A program made the translations under genes and the position numbers. DNA of 64,000 nucleotides, from contig OV884013.1 of assembly GCA_930367205.1 (NCBI GenBank), positions 115,959,475 to 116,023,474 of the forward strand, written 5' to 3'. The notes beneath the pieces are model-generated. The model did no database searches. It was not told the origin of the DNA and saw only the letters and a program-made list of their open reading frames with translations. This DNA comes from Acanthosoma haemorrhoidale. Lineage: Eukaryota > Arthropoda > Insecta > Hemiptera > Acanthosomatidae. Below are positions 35,423 through 47,395 of this stretch, piece by piece (position 1 is the first letter of the stretch; every line of letters begins with the position of its first letter).

Positions 35423-36189
35423 CTGAAACCAAAGGAATGGGATGATATACTGAAATTTGTGGAATAAATACTCTCATTTTGAATTCAAATTCTGTTCATA
35501 ACATTTTTTTAAGTATATTACACTGATAACTACATTCAAAATGTCATGTCTATGAGTCAAAGGTTGCAAATACAGGAATAAATAATATTCAAAACTGTGC
35601 GTAATACCATTTTCTAAAAATTTATTTATTACACATTATAAGTTTCGGACTGTCAACCATCAAGCAGCATCTTTTTACGCCCAGAAAAAACGTACAATCT
35701 CGCAAAGTAAAATTTTTGTTAATAACAATTTTCTTTAAAAACATCGCTTGAAAATTAAAAACGTCATTAAAAAATATTTCATGGCCAAATAGAAATTTTC
35801 ATTTTACTTCATATAATTTATTCTTGTTGTTTAGTACTTCGCTGTGGGTTACTAGTACACTTCTGGGCTACGGGCACGAACTTCTATTTAACATGGACAA
35901 GCAATGAAGAAATATATTTTTTAGGGAAGGATATTGTGCACATTTTAAAATGTTATCAACTTTCGTATCTTTCCAACAATATGACATATATTAGGAATTA
36001 GTTATTTTTTAAAAACAATTTTGCCCTTATAGCAATCGGTCAAGGCTACTCAACAAGATTAAAATCAAATTAATCAAACGACTAAAAAATAAAATTAATT
36101 TAACGACATTTGAGTATTTTTAGTTCTATGGAACAGGATACTTACGAAAACATAAATATTCCTATGTAGTTAGGAAATGGATCGGGACT

Positions 36190-36445
36190 GGAAATTGGCT
36201 GGTAATTATTTATAAAATAAGATTTTTAGTATTGAGAAAAATCAGAATAGAAACTAAGAAAATCGAAATAAATTCCGAGACAAGCTGACAAGTATAACTA
36301 AATGAAATGTCTACCGCTTTGAAGAACAGTTCATTAAATGATAACAGATCTAGGGCATGGAGGCGCTGATAAATCACAAGCTCTGTGCGTATTCAGTGAC
36401 AGTTTGATAGTTTTCAATTTACAAAACAGTTTTTGATCAGAATTT
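36190..36445 (-). repeat. Dispersed repeat R, copy 2
   Basis: Reverse-complement partner of 32335-32581, ~3.7 kb away. It lacks the LTR. Nature of the repeat unknown. Confidence 0.7.
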
Positions 36446-36641
36446 TCTTTTTATATTAGCCGTTCGTTCAATCTGTACAGGTCATCGAACATTGCTCGTT
36501 TTGTTTATTTAACAGGTTCCTTTTCGCATTTCAAAGGGTTTCGTTCTTTTATCAAGTAAAAGCAGACATTAATATGTCTCCGGTCGACTACCATTAAAGT
36601 GTTTAAGTTGTTAAAGTTAAGTATTAGTAAGCTTTTTATAT

Positions 36642-36966
36642 AATTTTTATAATCTTGCTAAGAACAAGTATAAGGGGGTTGAGCAGAACTGTATACCTGC
36701 CTCGTGACTTTATGGAAGTCACTGATTTTTTTAAGTAAGCCACCGCATCCCTCCAAGACCTCCCTACTTCCCAGAATCTTATCCTTTTCTTATACATATA
36801 TGTCTCAGCTATAGCCCCAGACCCCACTCGTCCCTAAACATTCCACCCAGTATGTAGTAACGTAACTCTTAATATTTGTATATACCAGTGTTTTGCTTGT
36901 ACTTCGTAATAAAGCTTTTCTTTATTTTCTTTTAAAAAGACCCTCCTCTACAAAGATTATATAACT
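36642..36966 (+). mobile_element. MITE-A copy 3
   Basis: Right end intact (agattatataact) and core nearly identical to the others; the left terminus is degraded in AT-rich DNA. Lacks ~11 bp after the tgacttcatgg-type motif that the others have. Confidence 0.62.
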
Positions 36967-38357
36967 GAAGATAAATATAGACACTAATGTTATGCTATTT
37001 TTAAGTATTTTCTGAAATAGACTTAAGTAACATTCCCCCACTTATTGTGCACAATGAAGTTCCCTACATCCCTCAATCGGCATAAAAATGAACAGACGTG
37101 AGGCATTTCTGACGTGAGGGTTCTTCATAGATAGAGACCGGATTTACGTGCAGTAAAAAACGTAAAACATGAAAAAAATCATATTTTTTGTTTAATTTAT
37201 ATTAATAATACAATATTAAAAAGTTATCTAACCTTGTTTGAATCAGAGTAAATCCGAAAAATAAATTTTTTTTGTGTAATAAATAAATAGTACAAAAAAA
37301 AAAAATTTACATATCGTAAATTTGCTTTACATATTGTTAGTATAATTAGTAACAATTAAAAAAAAATTATAATAATAAAAAAAATAAACTATTTATTGAA
37401 ATAGCGAAAAAGTTAGTGAAATAGTATTTTTTTTTTTATTTCATAAACTTTATGATAAAATTACAATCTGCCTTTGTGAAATAGTATATATAAAAACCTA
37501 TTTTTTTGAGCACTTCCATTAAAATGTACACTGCTGTACATTTAAAATATCCCCTACCACAAAATTGAGTCGTCTGTTGCTTAAGATGGTTTTTAACATT
37601 GAAAAGGATCGTTGAACATCTACCGAAGATATCGGGAAATTTTTCTAGCAGGTGATTACAGCAGGTTCCTGTACAATGGGGTAGTCTGTTGATGCAGGCA
37701 TTGAATTCTTTTAAGCGAATGTAGCCGGAGTATTTTTTTTTTTTTCAATCACGGAGTCGAACTGTTCCAAGAATTTCAATATGTGAATTTAAGTGGAGAT
37801 CTCTGCATTCCAACCTCGTGAGAGCATTTGTGATAGGGTGGATGGATTTGTGTGATTTAAATGAGTTTTTCGCTTTTACGATCCAATCGATATTATTTCT
37901 CTACAATTGCAAGTTAAACCGCGATACATTAATACAAACCTATTTAATATTTACCTTAGTAAACACATGTAGGGTTCCTTGGGTCATGAGACGGATGGAT
38001 AAATGGTTTAGAAACGCTATGACACAAGGAAAATGTGCAATGAGGCAGAAATAAGGTACCTAGTCATAGACATAGTATAACTCAAATATGATCAAAGATG
38101 ACGATATTCCGCCTATGTGATCATTTATTCATGCACACACATTTGTATGGAGTCGTTACGCTGCACGTTAGGAGATTCTTGGCTTCGAGTAGTTGTGTGA
38201 AGAGAGAAGTCTTTGCCAAGAAGATCGTCATTTGTTAAGTAACATGTCCTTTAGAGGCACAATAACCTTTCCCCTCTCCTGTAACCTGTACATGCTTCGT
38301 CGAAGTAGCAAGGCAACAATTGTCCATTTTCCCTTTGGCAAACATATTATCATTCTA
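36967..38357. other. No gene; contains a tiny LINE-1 3' end fragment (37443-37473, minus)
   Basis: Very AT-rich. At 37443-37473, ttatgataaaattacaatct is the reversed terminal sequence of LINE-1. T-rich runs at 37427-37440 and 37733-37745. Nothing else. Confidence 0.5.
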
Positions 38358-40109
38358 TTGAGTTTGGCAACAAAGCATTTTTTAGTGTGAAATGAAACTT
38401 AATTTTTTTTATACAAAAAAATGAACTTTAATCAGTCGAATATCTTCCATTCTGTTCGATGACATTTTGCCATCTTTCTGCTAACTTCATGATCCCGCGA
38501 TCATAGAACTTCTGGCCCAGCAAAAAACTCGACCAAGCGCGATTTAAAGTCATCGTTATTACTGAAATTTTTAGCATTTAAGAGGTTTTGTAAACTTCGA
38601 AGACGGTGCAGCAAGGTCGGGGCTGTATGGGGTTGCGGCATCACTTCCCAACCAAGCTCCAATATTTTCGTAGGTGTTGCTAAAGATGTGTGAGGCCTCG
38701 CATTGTCGTGGCGGAACCCAAATATCGAGCTACTTAACAAATCCAAGACGTCTTGTATGATTTTTAATTGTTGTGTATGATACATTTAACAGTTTTTCAA
38801 TCTCTCGCACAGTTATATGACGATTCGATTCAATTATGGCTTTGGTTTTGTCATCATCAACTTGAGAAGGTCGACCAGAACGTTGGTCGACTTTCAGTGA
38901 AAAATCTCCAGAACGAAATATTTTAAACCAATTCTGACAGGTGCGTTCCGTTAAACAATCAACGCCATAAACTTCACATATCTCTTTGTGAGCCTCTGCC
39001 GCTTTCTTTCCTTTATGGAAATAACAAAGTAAAATGTGTGTTTTGCACTCCACTGACCGTAAACTGACAGTTGTAAACAAAATTACACGAATTTGTTTCT
39101 ATAGGAAGCTAAAGGTATTGTTGTGGCCACCTCTTAATTACGAATAGTTAGAAGTTCCCCTCTTCACGGACCAGAAAATATCTATCTATGTTTCCATAAG
39201 TTAATAAAGCTTATGACGTCAGGCGGAGAGGGGAGAGAAGCTAGTGGGGGAAACAGCCGCAGGTGGGGAGCCATCCCCACCACGGCTGGCCTGCCTATAT
39301 AACCCAAGCGTCTAATAGCGGACGACAGAGTTTGTTTGTTTTGTTTTAGTGTTTTTAGTGTTTAGTGTTGGTGTTGGTAACAAGTCGAAGGTGAGCCTCA
39401 TCACCTAGTGTTGAATATGAGACTAAGAACTTTTAACCACAACAAAATTTATCATGTTTATGCACTCCTCCAAATGCATCTGTGGAATGGCCGGAAGAGG
39501 AGAAATCTGTAATTCAATTATTTTATTATTTATTTTGTCACTTGTATTACTTTTTGAGGTTTTGAAATTTTTAAAAAAAAAAGAAAAAAAAAAGCGGCCG
39601 ACAGAAAGGACCAAACCGGCACCTCGAATACTTCTCTCTCTCTGCACTGGCGCTTGCTACTCTACTGAAACCATGGTCTTCTCATGCAACTACCTCTCCA
39701 TCTCTCTCTCCTAACCTCGCTGTGTTTTAGTCCGGCGTTGTCAGACCACACACCTTCCTAGTGGGATTATCTTGTCTTATCTAGAAGGGGGCACACTTTC
39801 TAAAATCTTATGGAGTCAGATCAAAGCAAATTAAGTTGCCCACCGACTAGGCCGGCAGCCAGTGTGAAAGACCACAGGTCCGCCCGCCTTACCTCTTTCT
39901 TGGCGCTCGCCGGAGAGCGGCTAGAGGTTGTAGCGACCCTAGCTCGCGGCGGGCGTCTCCTCCCCACTTGGGGATATTCGACATCTAACCCGACATGTAT
40001 GGACTACCAAATCTCAAAAGAAAAAAATTCTAACATTGACAAAAGAATTACGAAACAAACTTAACGCTATCTACTCGTGCAAACCGAAATCACTTTCTTG
40101 CCAACCCAA
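38358..40109 (-). mobile_element. Mariner (copy 1) split by solo LTR 2; ~870 bp of mariner
   Basis: Right end ttgccaacccaa and left end ttgagtttggcaacaaag form mariner-type inverted ends; TA at 38356-38357 and 40110-40111. The minus-strand HTH region (FHKGKKAAEAHKEICEVYG, then NWFKIFRSGDFSLKV) and the HDNARPHTS second-aspartate motif remain. The segment with the first aspartate is deleted and the third is altered (HTAPTLLHRL). Sequence 40001-40109 continues the element beyond the LTR. Confidence 0.85.
39119..39995 (+). mobile_element. Solo LTR 2 (877 bp) inside a mariner, TSD GGTAT/TGTAT
   Basis: TGTTGTGGCCACC... to ...CCCGACA, with the TATA box (gcctatataaccc) at ~39293-39305. Flanks are GGTAT (39114-39118) and TGTAT (39996-40000, one change). 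The related mariner at 55473 shows the unoccupied site (cctttaggtcgc side and gatttggtagtcgatacc). An A-rich insertion is present at ~39570-39595. Confidence 0.85.
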
Positions 40110-40111
40110 TA

Positions 40112-41639
40112 TTTCTATTATATACAATATGATGTTTGTTTAAGTTACTGATATAGCCATCAAATGTCGCTGTTCAGGATTCAATATTGTATCTGCGTTA
40201 TTTTATTTGGCCTGTTTTATAATTAACTATAACGAGTAATATGAGTGTAATTAGGTGATTCCTCCCCCCCCCCCCTGAGGCCATAGTATTGTTTTATTAT
40301 ATGTCTCATTGACAATAACATAAGACAGATATTTCCTCGCAATAACATTTGGTTGTAGGAGAGTTGGAATAATGGACGGAAAGACCTTTTATCGTATTGG
40401 TGACTTACTACAAGCGAGACAATCATAAAATACCTAGCGTTCCCTGCTATTCTTCAACCATCGACAATCCAAGCCAGATAAAGACTTAAGGCCTACCTCG
40501 CCAGACAAACTGCAGTAATCTCCTTTCAATGGGTAGACTGCAATGGAGTCTCAATGTATTTATTACCACAGCTATAATACATAGGCTTCTATATATTACA
40601 ACCATTTCTATGTTCAAGAGTAATTTTCCTTATTACATACTTAAATTATTCAATCAATTATGGACTAAATTGAAATAAACGAACATTATCGAGAAATGGT
40701 GTGGACACTGGCCGATTTCTTAGCTTTTTTATTAAATCGTTAAGAAAAGAAACAATAATTAATTTAATATCCATTCCCTTTTATTGACTAGTCTTTAGTT
40801 CGATAACACCATTACAGTATACGATCTAGTCACAGACAAAGGATTTCTGTGACTACTTAAATCTGTGACGATTAATTGAGTCCGATCTGCTAGCGAATCA
40901 ATCAACTGCTCCTGGTATTATTGTCTTTGATGTGGGTCAAATCTGATATGAACAGCGAATAGATTCGATAAGATTCGCGCCAATGTCACGAATCGCAACG
41001 ATTGTCCTCGACAATGAACATTCCTGGTTCATTATCAGTCACAGTTTGTAGCATCTGGCAAGGGATTTCGGGAGATTTGCCTTTTGAACTAATGAAAACA
41101 AGTCAAAATATTATATTTATTGTTCGCTGAACTGTTGGAAATAAGTTTAAATGTTGAATAGTTTCCAAGCTGAGAATAGAAATTATTTTTATTTTGTTTG
41201 CACAAATTCCATTCATTGTATCTTAACCAATAGTCTAGAGGCAAAAATCGCAAAAAGTCCCCACCAGCGGGAAATGAGCGGGGTGCAGTTTTAAGTTAAG
41301 GTAACTTAATAATTAACTTAACGTAAGGTAAAAAAAAGTTTTTTGGTTAACCCGAATATCTCGGGAGCTATGAGCAAAAGGTACTGTATATTACAGTATT
41401 ACCAGGCCTTTACAGACCCCAGTATGTGTATATACAGAATTAGATTATATAAAATTTCCTATGAAAAAGGTTTTATTAATTTTTTTCATATGAGTCAGTA
41501 GTTAAGGAGATAGAGCGATCTAATATGTTACTTTTTGTTAAAAATTGTCTAACAGATCTCTTTTTTTACTTTTAAAACTTGCACTAATAGATAACAATTA
41601 AATTTCGTAAATTATTTATAAATTTTATTTTTATTTTAT
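40112..41639. other. No gene recognised
   Basis: AT-rich with a poly-C run (~40264-40274) and a short palindromic aagttaaggtaacttaataa-type stretch near 41293. Confidence 0.45.
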
Positions 41640-41732
41640 AACTTTATTGTGCAATAATTACAATCTGCCTTTTATAAGGCAATAATAATACAGATAAATG
41701 ATCTCATTCATACCATAATTATAAATAATATT
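41640..41732 (-). mobile_element. LINE-1 3' terminal fragment
   Basis: Reversed terminal ~90 bp (taactttattgtgcaataat, tacaatctgcctttta, ctcattcatacc). Confidence 0.75.
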
Positions 41733-42008
41733 TTAAGAAACGTAAATAGTTAATAAATAACTTTAAAATATGAAAAGTCACAAGGGGTTTTGTGAAGGTT
41801 TCCTCCTCCCCCTCGAATTTCTCTCATATATTTTCCAATCTTGTTCTTTCAGTTGAATTATAAACTTGAAAGTAGTTTTAATGCATTAAATTAAAAGTGT
41901 TTATTTTCTCTGAACGGGATAATGTCGGGAAAGCGTTCCATTTATGATGAAGTGGAGGGCGATTGCGATTTGTGAAAAAGGGATTATTGGTGTGACAAGT
42001 GCTATTGG

Positions 42009-42388
42009 TTGGCAAAGCTGAAACTCTTTAAGGTAAGACAAAAGCTTTCATATTTCTTGCAGAAAAAAAAAAACTTTACCAGACCTCAATCGATTCAAAG
42101 CGCAATAACACAAACTGGATCCCCACAACCTCCCACATCCTTTAAATCCCTTCGAGATCATCTCAAAAGAAGATTTGATTTTAAAAGTCAGTGCCTCTTT
42201 TGTGCTCAAACAGCGGATGAGGACGAGGGAAAAAAACCGTTGTCAAGGCGTCGACAGGCATGTGCTGTCCGAACCTCTACATTTGACGAGTCTTATAAGA
42301 AGCGAGCGACACTAAAAGAAGTTGAAAGTGACGTTGTAGGGGACCTACATGCGAATGAAGCTTCTTACCTTCTTCCTGGTTCATGGAC
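42009..42388 (+). pseudogene. N-terminal part of an uncharacterised cysteine-containing protein family (broken)
   Basis: The open stretch shows SLRDHLKRRFDFKSQCLFC, a CxxC knuckle, then VVGDLHANEASY. I recall this arrangement (CLFC ... DLHAxxAxYH) from unnamed arthropod/cnidarian proteins of repetitive character, without an established function. The frame starts with TTG, so the true start is not here. It stops where MITE-A copy 6 is inserted. Confidence 0.45.
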
Positions 42389-42737
42389 AGTTATATAATC
42401 TTTATAGAGGAGTCTTTTAAAAGAAAAGCTTATTATGAAGTACAAGCAAAACACTGGTATATACAAATATTAAGAGTAACGTTACTACATACTGGGTGGA
42501 ATGACTGGGAACAAGTGGGGTCTGGGGCTAAAGCTGAGACATATATGTATAAGAACAGGGTAAGATTCTGAGAAGTAGGGAGTAAGGGAAGTAAGGAGGG
42601 TTGCTTACTTAAAAATAACAGGAACCATTAGTGACTTCCATGAAGTCACGAGGTAGGTATACAGTTCTGCTCAGGCCCCTTCTACTTTTAGCGTTATATA
42701 TAATAATAGCATTTAATATGATTAGCATCATATAACT
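42389..42737 (-). mobile_element. MITE-A copy 6, reversed, TSD GAC
   Basis: The only minus-orientation copy. Ends are AGTTATATAATCT (left) and AGCATCATATAACT (right), inverted relative to each other, with GAC on both sides (42386-42388 and 42738-42740). It interrupts the cysteine-rich pseudogene at 42009-43390, so it arrived after that sequence was in place. Confidence 0.7.
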
Positions 42738-43390
42738 GACCACCATGCAAGGTCCCAAGAGGTCACCCTGAAGATGAAAAGGTCACAGCAACGCTGGAGG
42801 AGATTTATAAGTACTTTTATAAAGACAATGACCGTCAGTTTTATATGGATGAACTGATGGAGCGAATTTCATCAAAAGCCAACGGTGACTACTATCAGAG
42901 GGAGGTTGCCCCCGGAAATATGGTGAGGGTGTAATATTCAGCAAAACGAAAACGGACAGTACCTTTATCTGCTTTTGTGATCCTGGCAACAGAATATTGA
43001 GTGAAGCTACTCATCAAGATGTCAGAGTGAACGAGAAGAACACCTGAGAATTGTACAAACTGCTGCTGCCATTAAAAAAGTCTAAGTCCATTCCCAAGCA
43101 TATGTAGCAGACATGAAGCCACCAACTGACAGACCAATTTAAGGATATGGTTTCAGAAACCATCATGGTGTTCTTGGGTTCGCTGGTTTCTGCAAATAGA
43201 ATGGAAGAGAAAACTAGTGTCTATTGCCCAAGGTATAATTACTACAATTCGACAATGTGGGTGCCGGAAAGCTGGGATACCATGCTCAGCAGTTTCCACC
43301 AACTGCCGTCGAACCTGCACAAACCACCCTCCGATTCAAGAAGACTCCGACGAAGAAGAAGCCGATGTCCCATATCAGTTTCATAATACT
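42738..43390 (+). pseudogene. Continuation of the broken cysteine-rich gene, C-terminal GCRK-type motif
   Basis: After the MITE, the frames resume with RGHPEDEKVTATLEEIYKYF and DELMERISSKANGDYY, then stops. A later segment (43217-43340) reads IRQCGCRKAGIPCSAVSTNC followed by an acidic tail, a spaced-cysteine cluster typical of the family C terminus. Most of the middle is missing. Frameshifts and stops make it non-functional. Confidence 0.42.
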
Positions 43391-44587
43391 TTTTTTCTTT
43401 GTTTTAATTAATATTTTACTATTGTAATAAACTAACTTTTTTCACTATTATTTCATAATGAACTTTTGCTAAGAAAATTGTGAAATTTCTTCTGTTCTCT
43501 TCCCTAGTTATCTCCTCGAGTGTTAGTAAAGTATAAAATAGTCATTTTCACAATAATATATTTACGCAGCTCAACTTTTTAACCCCTACAATGGGTTTAG
43601 ACCAGTTTTTCTAAGTTTTTGGTTGACTGAATCGAATGAAATCTCAAATCCACGAAGAACATTTTCTAATAAAATAACTCAATATTTGCAAATAAAATTT
43701 CATCCTAGAAAGAGTCTTGTTTAATTGAACCTACTTAAATTTGGCTATGCTGAGTTGAGATAAAAGTTTGATGAAGCATATTGTAATATTGGGTATAGAT
43801 AGTAAGTACATTTACCGAGATTGTCACACTGTAATTAACAACATGGAAAGCCATGTTACCGACCAGCTAGACACAAGCACTGCCCCCCCCCCACCATAGC
43901 CTGGGCACATGCCTCCACCGAGCTCCAATACCTTTACAATAGTATTTCTATATACACAACACACAGTACGAAACTCGAAATATCATAATAAATCTGAAGA
44001 CCTTGGCAAATCCAGCTTTCAATCGCTATCTTCCAAACTACTGAGTGCATGAAAATAATAAATAAAACCTTTCTTATGGGAAAATTGTTTGCTTTAATTT
44101 TGTTTTTGTAATACCTTTTGCTAAAGTTGATATTTCCAGAGGTATTAGGGAAAATCCGAAAAAAGGTTCCTTCAACCTGCCCCCCCCCACCCTCCACTGG
44201 TTGTACAGAAGACTCCGATGAACAACTGTACCAGAATTCAGAGTTACAAGACTACAAGAAAGTTAGAGCGAAATCGCATAGTTGGAAAGTGTACATTTAA
44301 TATTTCAGTAAAATTAGAGCAGGTACCCGAAAGTATTCAAATTAAAATCAATTTATTTCCAATATTTACACAATGAAGAATAATCTTAAGCTGATATGGA
44401 ACGCATCTAGCCGAAATTCAAAAGGCTATTATCATTGTTTTCGATTAAAAATAAACTCTTCATTGAAGTACATACAAGTTTTAATTTAGAATGATATATG
44501 ACCCAAAAAAAATTAAATAAATCTAGTTTTTTAGATGCAGGAAAACGGTTTTGCGTAATATATTACCTAAGTCTGCATAAAACTTCT
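43391..44587. other. No gene recognised
   Basis: AT-rich; poly-C runs at ~43882-43891 and ~44180-44188. Confidence 0.5.
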
Positions 44588-45092
44588 CTCATTCGCTCAC
44601 TCATTCACCATAGTATTAACAACCTGAATTTATAGCAGGTCACGAGGCCACTGCCGTTTCAGTCTCTAAGGAGGATTATAGGGATGAGTCAAGACACTGC
44701 GCCAGGGGATTAGGTTGGTTGGATAGTTTACTATGGAATTTTATGAACTTGGAAGAGATGAGTTCGAGAATGTAAGGAATATTAAGATCGTTGTGAAGGA
44801 TTTTGTTGCTGACGTAATAAGGGGCATTTACTACTGTTCTTAGGACTTTTGATTGAAAGGATTGGATACGCTTGATGTTCTACTATTTGGCTGTCCCCCA
44901 TAGCTCTATTCCGTATGTCCAGATTGGCTTAAGTATAACTTTGTAGATTAACAATTTATTTTCTATTGAGAGATGGGATGTCCTTTGAAGTAGTCTGTAC
45001 AGTTGTCCAAAGCGTCTGTTTAGTTCTTGTCTTTTTAGCGTCCTATGTTGGCTCCAGGTCAGCGGTTTGTCGAGATGGAATCCTAAGTACCT
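44588..45092 (-). mobile_element. LINE-1 fragment (RT end), reversed
   Basis: Reverse orientation of 7420-7890 plus a shortened 3' UTR: ccatagctctattccgtatg, tcctttgaagtagtctgtac, caagatggaagcc-type match. Most of the 3' UTR is deleted at ~44612-44630. No tail. Confidence 0.85.
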
Positions 45093-45710
45093 TACCTTGT
45101 ATCTTGCTTTTAAAATATCTAGAACGTAATGAGTAGTGGATACTTCGTGAAACTTAGTTGTAGCAGTGTACTAAGGTTTGACAAATATTATTCTTATTTA
45201 TTTTAGATAATTTTAAGTTTGCTGATATTGATAGCACTAACTAAGCTCCAATTAAGTGCTGCTTAAGTAAATAATGCTTTACTAACAAATTGTAAATGAG
45301 TAGTTTAGTGTCTAGGTATAAGTTCGGTAGTGAAGCTTCAAATATTCTGGTCAGTTTGAAGTGCGTGGCAATAGCCGATGTCAGATTGGCGAAGTTATAC
45401 ATTTATGCCACTTAAGTATTAACAGGGACCATCGGTGAATATTCATCCCTTTCACCTTCCCTATTAGTATTCCCTAATACATTTCGGGACATCTTGCAAA
45501 CAATAATTATGCATAATTATTGCAACTCCAATAGATGTCCCAACCAAGGCTTCAATTTGGTCGCAAATAAGGTTGTGCAATTTCCAGTGCGTTCGTCATG
45601 TGTGTGAATAGAAAAGACGCTGGGTTGGCTATGGCCACATCACACAATATTAGCTTATTTCATCTAATATATATATTAGGTATATATACATAATATACAT
45701 ATATATATAT
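45093..45710. other. No gene recognised
   Basis: AT-rich, ending in an (AT)n/(ATAC)n tract at 45668-45710 beside LTR 3. Confidence 0.5.
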
Positions 45711-46140
45711 TGTCGGGCTAGATGGCGAATATCCCAAAAGTGTGGAGGAGACGCCCGCCGCGGGTTAGGGTCGCTACAACCTCTAGCCGGCGTCCGGCGA
45801 GCCTCAAGAAAGAGATAAGACGGGTGGACCTGTGGTCTTTCCCCTTGGCTGACGGCCTAGTCGGCGGGCAGCTTAATTCGCTTTGTTCTTACTCCATAAC
45901 ATCTTAGAATTTGTGCCCCGACAAAGCAGTATGTTCAGGAGAAGAGGAACAGGGTAGGTTTATAGGTAGTTTATGTGGTCTTGGAATGACCACGAATTCA
46001 CACTCGGTATCTGAGGGTAGGCGAAAACCTTCCGGATCCCAAAGGGGAGTGTGAACCAGAGAGAGGCAGGCTGGATCACTGGGGGGGGGGGGATACTACT
46101 AGGTTAAGTTCGTAGACATGTGTGGGTTTGCATACCCTTT
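45711..46140 (-). mobile_element. LTR fragment 3 (U5 side)
   Basis: Reverse orientation from tgtcgggctagatggcgaat (LTR 3' terminus) through the gtggtcttggaatgaccacg and tgtgaaccagagagaggcag regions; cut off in a poly-G expansion at ~46080-46092. About half the LTR is present. Confidence 0.75.
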
Positions 46141-46839
46141 AGAACGGTATGAGAAAGAAAATACTAGCCGTTTGGAAGTTAAGAGGTTAAGAACAAAAAA
46201 ATAATATAAATATATATATATAAATAATTTCATTCATCATCATATTTATTCATCCTTTAACATATGATATTAACAGTTTTTTTGCCGGGTTATTCGATTA
46301 AAATAGAAGAATATATAAGGAGACAAAAGAGCAGTGATCCAAAAGACAACGAGAGTAACTTCAGTAAATAATGAATACAAAAATAGCTCATTTCAGATGA
46401 AATTAATAATACTCTAATTGAAATAAATAATTTAACAAACACAACATCCCAGTATAAAATAAACAGCTATAATTGTCTGTTGTAGCCAGGTTGACCGAAC
46501 AATGTGTTCACTGCAATTAAACAAACCATCAGATATATACCACACATACAGAGAAGAGATAATGGGACATGTGATTGAAAGGAATTGCGAACTGGAATCG
46601 GAGTCATTTCTATCGTCAATTGTACAACTTGCCCACTGCTCTCCGGTCTCCGACAACACACTACAGAACAACATACGACAAAGTTCATATTTTCCATAAC
46701 AGCACCGTTATAAGTTTGAAATGGCATAATTTACGAGTCATTCATTCATCATTTTTTATTTGTTCTATTAATAATTTAATCAAGTAACTATTAGGGAGAA
46801 CAGAGTATGTTTTTTTTTCATTAAATTTAAACAGATTTT

Positions 46840-47215
46840 TTTACGTGCCAATGTGTCCAAAAGTGCCTTTTTGGAGTGTAACCCTGGCTTAGCTGTACTT
46901 CGTGCCGATTCATGCATAGATTTTTGGATTATCATGGAGGACCCATTTTTCATCTCCAGCCTCACTCACCATACTCGCCCGATATTGCGCTATCGGATTT
47001 CCATTAATTCCGATCGATAAAAATTTGAAAATTCGGATGATGTCCCAAATGCCATCTCTAGATATTTTGCACAAAAACCAATTGATTTTTATCGATTCGG
47101 CATTGAAAATTTGCACGCTAGATGGCAAAAGGTTGCTGATAACCAGGGTGATTACATCATTGATTAAAAACAACTTGTTAAAAATTTATTTTTTGACTTT
47201 AATGTAAAACAAAAA
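46840..47215 (+). mobile_element. Rearranged mariner remnant
   Basis: The plus strand has a PHSPYSPDIALSDFH-like third-aspartate motif (~46958-47000) and a transposase-like tail. The adjacent minus strand has a KWVLHDN-like second-aspartate motif (~46925-46950). The two catalytic parts face opposite ways, implying an internal inversion. No intact frame. Confidence 0.5.
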
Positions 47216-47317
47216 AAAACATTACTTTCCGGTCCCGCTAATATTTAATATTGAGTTCTCTGCAAGTTTTAACACATTGACTAAATAAATATTTATTAGT
47301 CGTATAAATAATATACT

Positions 47318-47395
47318 GGGAAGATCGGTACTCGAACCCGGGATATAACAAACACCCGATCAAGTGCTCTACTAACTAACCTAGTCCTGCACAAG
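47318..47395 (-). repeat. tRNA-derived SINE head or tRNA pseudogene
   Basis: On the minus strand: A-box-like ttagttagtagag (47367-47379) and B-box ggttcgagtac (47328-47338), spaced as in a tRNA. The acceptor and T stems do not pair properly, so it is not a functional tRNA. Confidence 0.5.

Noticed and set aside
47318..47395. Functional tRNA gene
   Set aside because: Box motifs are present, but acceptor and T stems do not pair.
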